Source: a virus
DNA: 33,045 nucleotides
Virus record (IMG/VR): IMGVR_UViG_3300034198_012448
Coordinates: 1 to 33,045 of that record
Direction: 5' to 3' (one strand)
Positions 31,847 to 33,045 of this stretch are shown one piece after another. The translations under genes and the position numbers were made by a program. The notes under the pieces are model-generated. The model ran no database searches, was not told where the DNA came from, and worked only from the letters and a program-made list of their open reading frames with translations. Numbering within the stretch: the stretch's first letter is position 1; each line of letters opens with the position of its first letter.

Positions 31847-32442
31847 ACCCGCGCAAGCGTCACTTGCTCAGTCTGGCACTGATATTTACCAGCCCGTGAG
31901 GCGTAAGAAACCCCACACTGTTCACCCTCAAAAAACAGCAGTTGGCAAATGCCTTCGTTGGCGTAAAGCCTGCAATCAGCACCTGAGCTATTGGAAAACT
32001 CAAGCGTCAGGTGGCCGCGCCAACCAGCCTCAGCCGGGGTCATGTTGGCAATGACACCCATGCGGGCGTATGTGCTTTTACCCAGGCAGATGGCGGTGAC
32101 ATTTGTCGGCATCGCCAAGTGCTCAAGGGCCACACCCAGGCCGTAGCTGTGGGCGGGAAGGATGAAGTACGAACCACGCGCCCCGTCGTGGTGAAGCTCA
32201 ACGTCCTCAAGATTTCGAGGATTGAAAGCCTTGGGGTCCATGATCGTACCGGGCACATGCTTGAACACCGCAAACTGCTTGGGCGATAGACGGATGTCAT
32301 AGCCGTAGCTGCTGCAGCCGTAGCTCAGCACCGGCCGACCCAGATGATCTAGATCAGGAGACCGCCGAATCAAGTCGGGTTCAAAGGGTTTGATCATGCC
32401 GCTGTCGGCGCGGCTGCGGATCCAGATGTCGTTTTTAAGCAC
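31843..32442 (-). CDS. dcd: dCTP deaminase
   Basis: The enzyme converts dCTP to dUTP, feeding dTMP synthesis during phage replication. The 199-residue product shows the Dcd/dUTPase fold motifs: SSYGYDIRLS at 44-53, PAHSYGLGVALEHLAMP, GKSTYARMG at 121-129, and GWRGHLTLEFSN with the probable catalytic Glu148. The C-terminus has EGICQLLFF and then GKYQCQ, where GKYQGQ is usual. Whether it is monofunctional or bifunctional (DCD-DUT) cannot be told. The gene overlaps the regulator-like gene upstream by 8 bases and the 154-aa gene downstream by ATGA. Confidence 0.92.
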   Translation of the reverse strand: MLKNDIWIRSRADSGMIKPFEPDLIRRSPDLDHLGRPVLSYGCSSYGYDIRLSPKQFAVFKHVPGTIMDPKAFNPRNLEDVELHHDGARGSYFILPAHSYGLGVALEHLAMPTNVTAICLGKSTYARMGVIANMTPAEAGWRGHLTLEFSNSSGADCRLYANEGICQLLFFEGEQCGVSYASRAGKYQCQTEQVTLARV

Positions 32443-32944
32443 AGTCAGCTTGATTAGTTGTGGTTGATAGCGGCGTCACGGACGCCAAAAACACGGTGCA
32501 TTCGTTGGCGAACTCATCGCCCGCCTCGGGAAAGCCAAATCCGCAAACCCCATTAGACCAGTGCAAACACTCAACGCAGTAACGTAGCTGTCCCACCCTA
32601 GGTGGATGCAGTTCCCAGTACACGTCCTTGTACCGAAGCCCCGTTTGGATCAACGAGATGGCCTGTCGGGTAATGCCGTAAATCGCTGCCAGCTCGCGCT
32701 GGGGTAGCCCGGACTGAATAATTGCGCGAGCATCTTCACGCGAAAGACGACGCCACGCATCACTCCGCCCAGCTTGAGTATCCCATTTGGACTGGTAGGG
32801 CAGCCCATCGTTTTCCTTGGTGAATACAGTCCAGCGATGTGAGCACACATTGCACTGGAGCCGCCGCCTCCGCTCCCCCCTAACCGTCATCCGAGTTTCC
32901 TTAATAGTCCACTCCTGCATCCCGCACTGCTCGCATTTAGTCAC
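32435..32944 (-). CDS. NrdR-like zinc ribbon + helix-turn-helix DNA-binding protein
   Basis: The product (169 aa) starts on a GTG that overlaps the stop of the gene before it; this start is preferred over ATGs up to 32986 because the zinc ribbon begins at once. Residues 4-34 read CEQCG ... TR ... RRRRLQCNVC, which matches the zinc-ribbon pattern of NrdR repressors (CxxCG, TR/SR, RRRR, CxxC). NrdR's ATP-cone does not follow. Instead residues ~80-110 hold a helix-turn-helix (QRELAAIYGITRQAISLIQ) like those in phage HNH endonucleases. A second Cys4 set lies at 123, 126, 134 and 149. It is a probable DNA-binding regulator. The 3' end overlaps dcd by 8 bases. Confidence 0.75.
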   Translation of the reverse strand: MTKCEQCGMQEWTIKETRMTVRGERRRRLQCNVCSHRWTVFTKENDGLPYQSKWDTQAGRSDAWRRLSREDARAIIQSGLPQRELAAIYGITRQAISLIQTGLRYKDVYWELHPPRVGQLRYCVECLHWSNGVCGFGFPEAGDEFANECTVFLASVTPLSTTTNQADCA

Positions 32945-33045
32945 CAGCAACCTCCAGCTCGGCGGCGATGTCATCAAGAGCATCAACGCAGTTTTTTATT
33001 CCGCAGATGAACTCCGTTTTTGGTTGTTCGCGGACTTCGTTTCTC
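32937..33045 (-). CDS. Hypothetical protein, 5' part outside window (last 35 aa)
   Basis: Only the C-terminal 35 codons are visible (EFICGIKNCVDALDDIAAEL, ending EVAGD and a TAA). The stop overlaps the GTG start of the next gene, which supports the frame and implies coupling. The fragment is an acidic helix; the family cannot be named from this piece. Confidence 0.65.
   Translation of the reverse strand, partial: RNEVREQPKTEFICGIKNCVDALDDIAAELEVAGD

Overview
The window is a 33 kb block of a tailed-phage genome or prophage, with GC-rich and densely packed genes, from a temperate siphovirus. The tail genes follow the lambda M-L-K-I-J order, so the virion should have a long non-contractile tail. 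A cyanobacterial host (Synechococcus/Cyanobium type) is an inference. It rests on the DUF4055-type portal, the XisF-like serine recombinase and several small proteins that resemble cyanophage proteins from memory. No host chromosomal gene is visible, so phage genome and prophage interior cannot be told apart.

Layout. Positions 76-692 hold three very small minus-strand genes. Positions 693-1155 form a C-rich stretch without a convincing gene, and no small terminase is recognised. From 1156 to about 10.1 kb the plus strand carries the packaging and head genes: large terminase, portal, MuF-like protein, scaffold, major capsid protein, then connector, stopper, neck, tail-terminator and tail-tube proteins. 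One small gene at 5034-5228 points the other way inside this block. Strong terminators follow the capsid and tail-tube genes. Positions 10.2-21.9 kb carry tail assembly: a chaperone pair read through a probable +1 frameshift, a 1458-residue tape measure with an M15-peptidase-like motif, then gpM, gpL, gpK (JAMM plus NlpC/P60), gpI and a large gpJ-like hub. Positions 21.9-27.8 kb carry three fibre-like proteins and several small accessory genes.

Positions 27.9-29.5 kb look like the lysis region. Two small membrane-protein genes on the plus strand converge on a C39-like cysteine peptidase on the minus strand. Positions 29.6-30.9 kb encode the serine recombinase. From 30.75 kb to the right edge a minus-strand cluster of abutting or overlapping genes encodes small unknown proteins, a DUF3310 protein, a dCTP deaminase and a protein joining an NrdR-like zinc ribbon to a helix-turn-helix. 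It ends in a gene cut by the window edge. This cluster looks like the early/nucleotide-metabolism arm.

The most unusual points are a ~155-residue Ala/Asn/Tyr-rich insertion in gpL placed between the two pairs of iron-sulphur cysteines, the chaperone frameshift, the peptidase motif inside the tape measure, the YadA-head-like repeats in the last fibre, and the NrdR-like regulator overlapping dCTP deaminase. No repressor, replication protein, tRNA, CRISPR array, reverse transcriptase or insertion sequence was seen.
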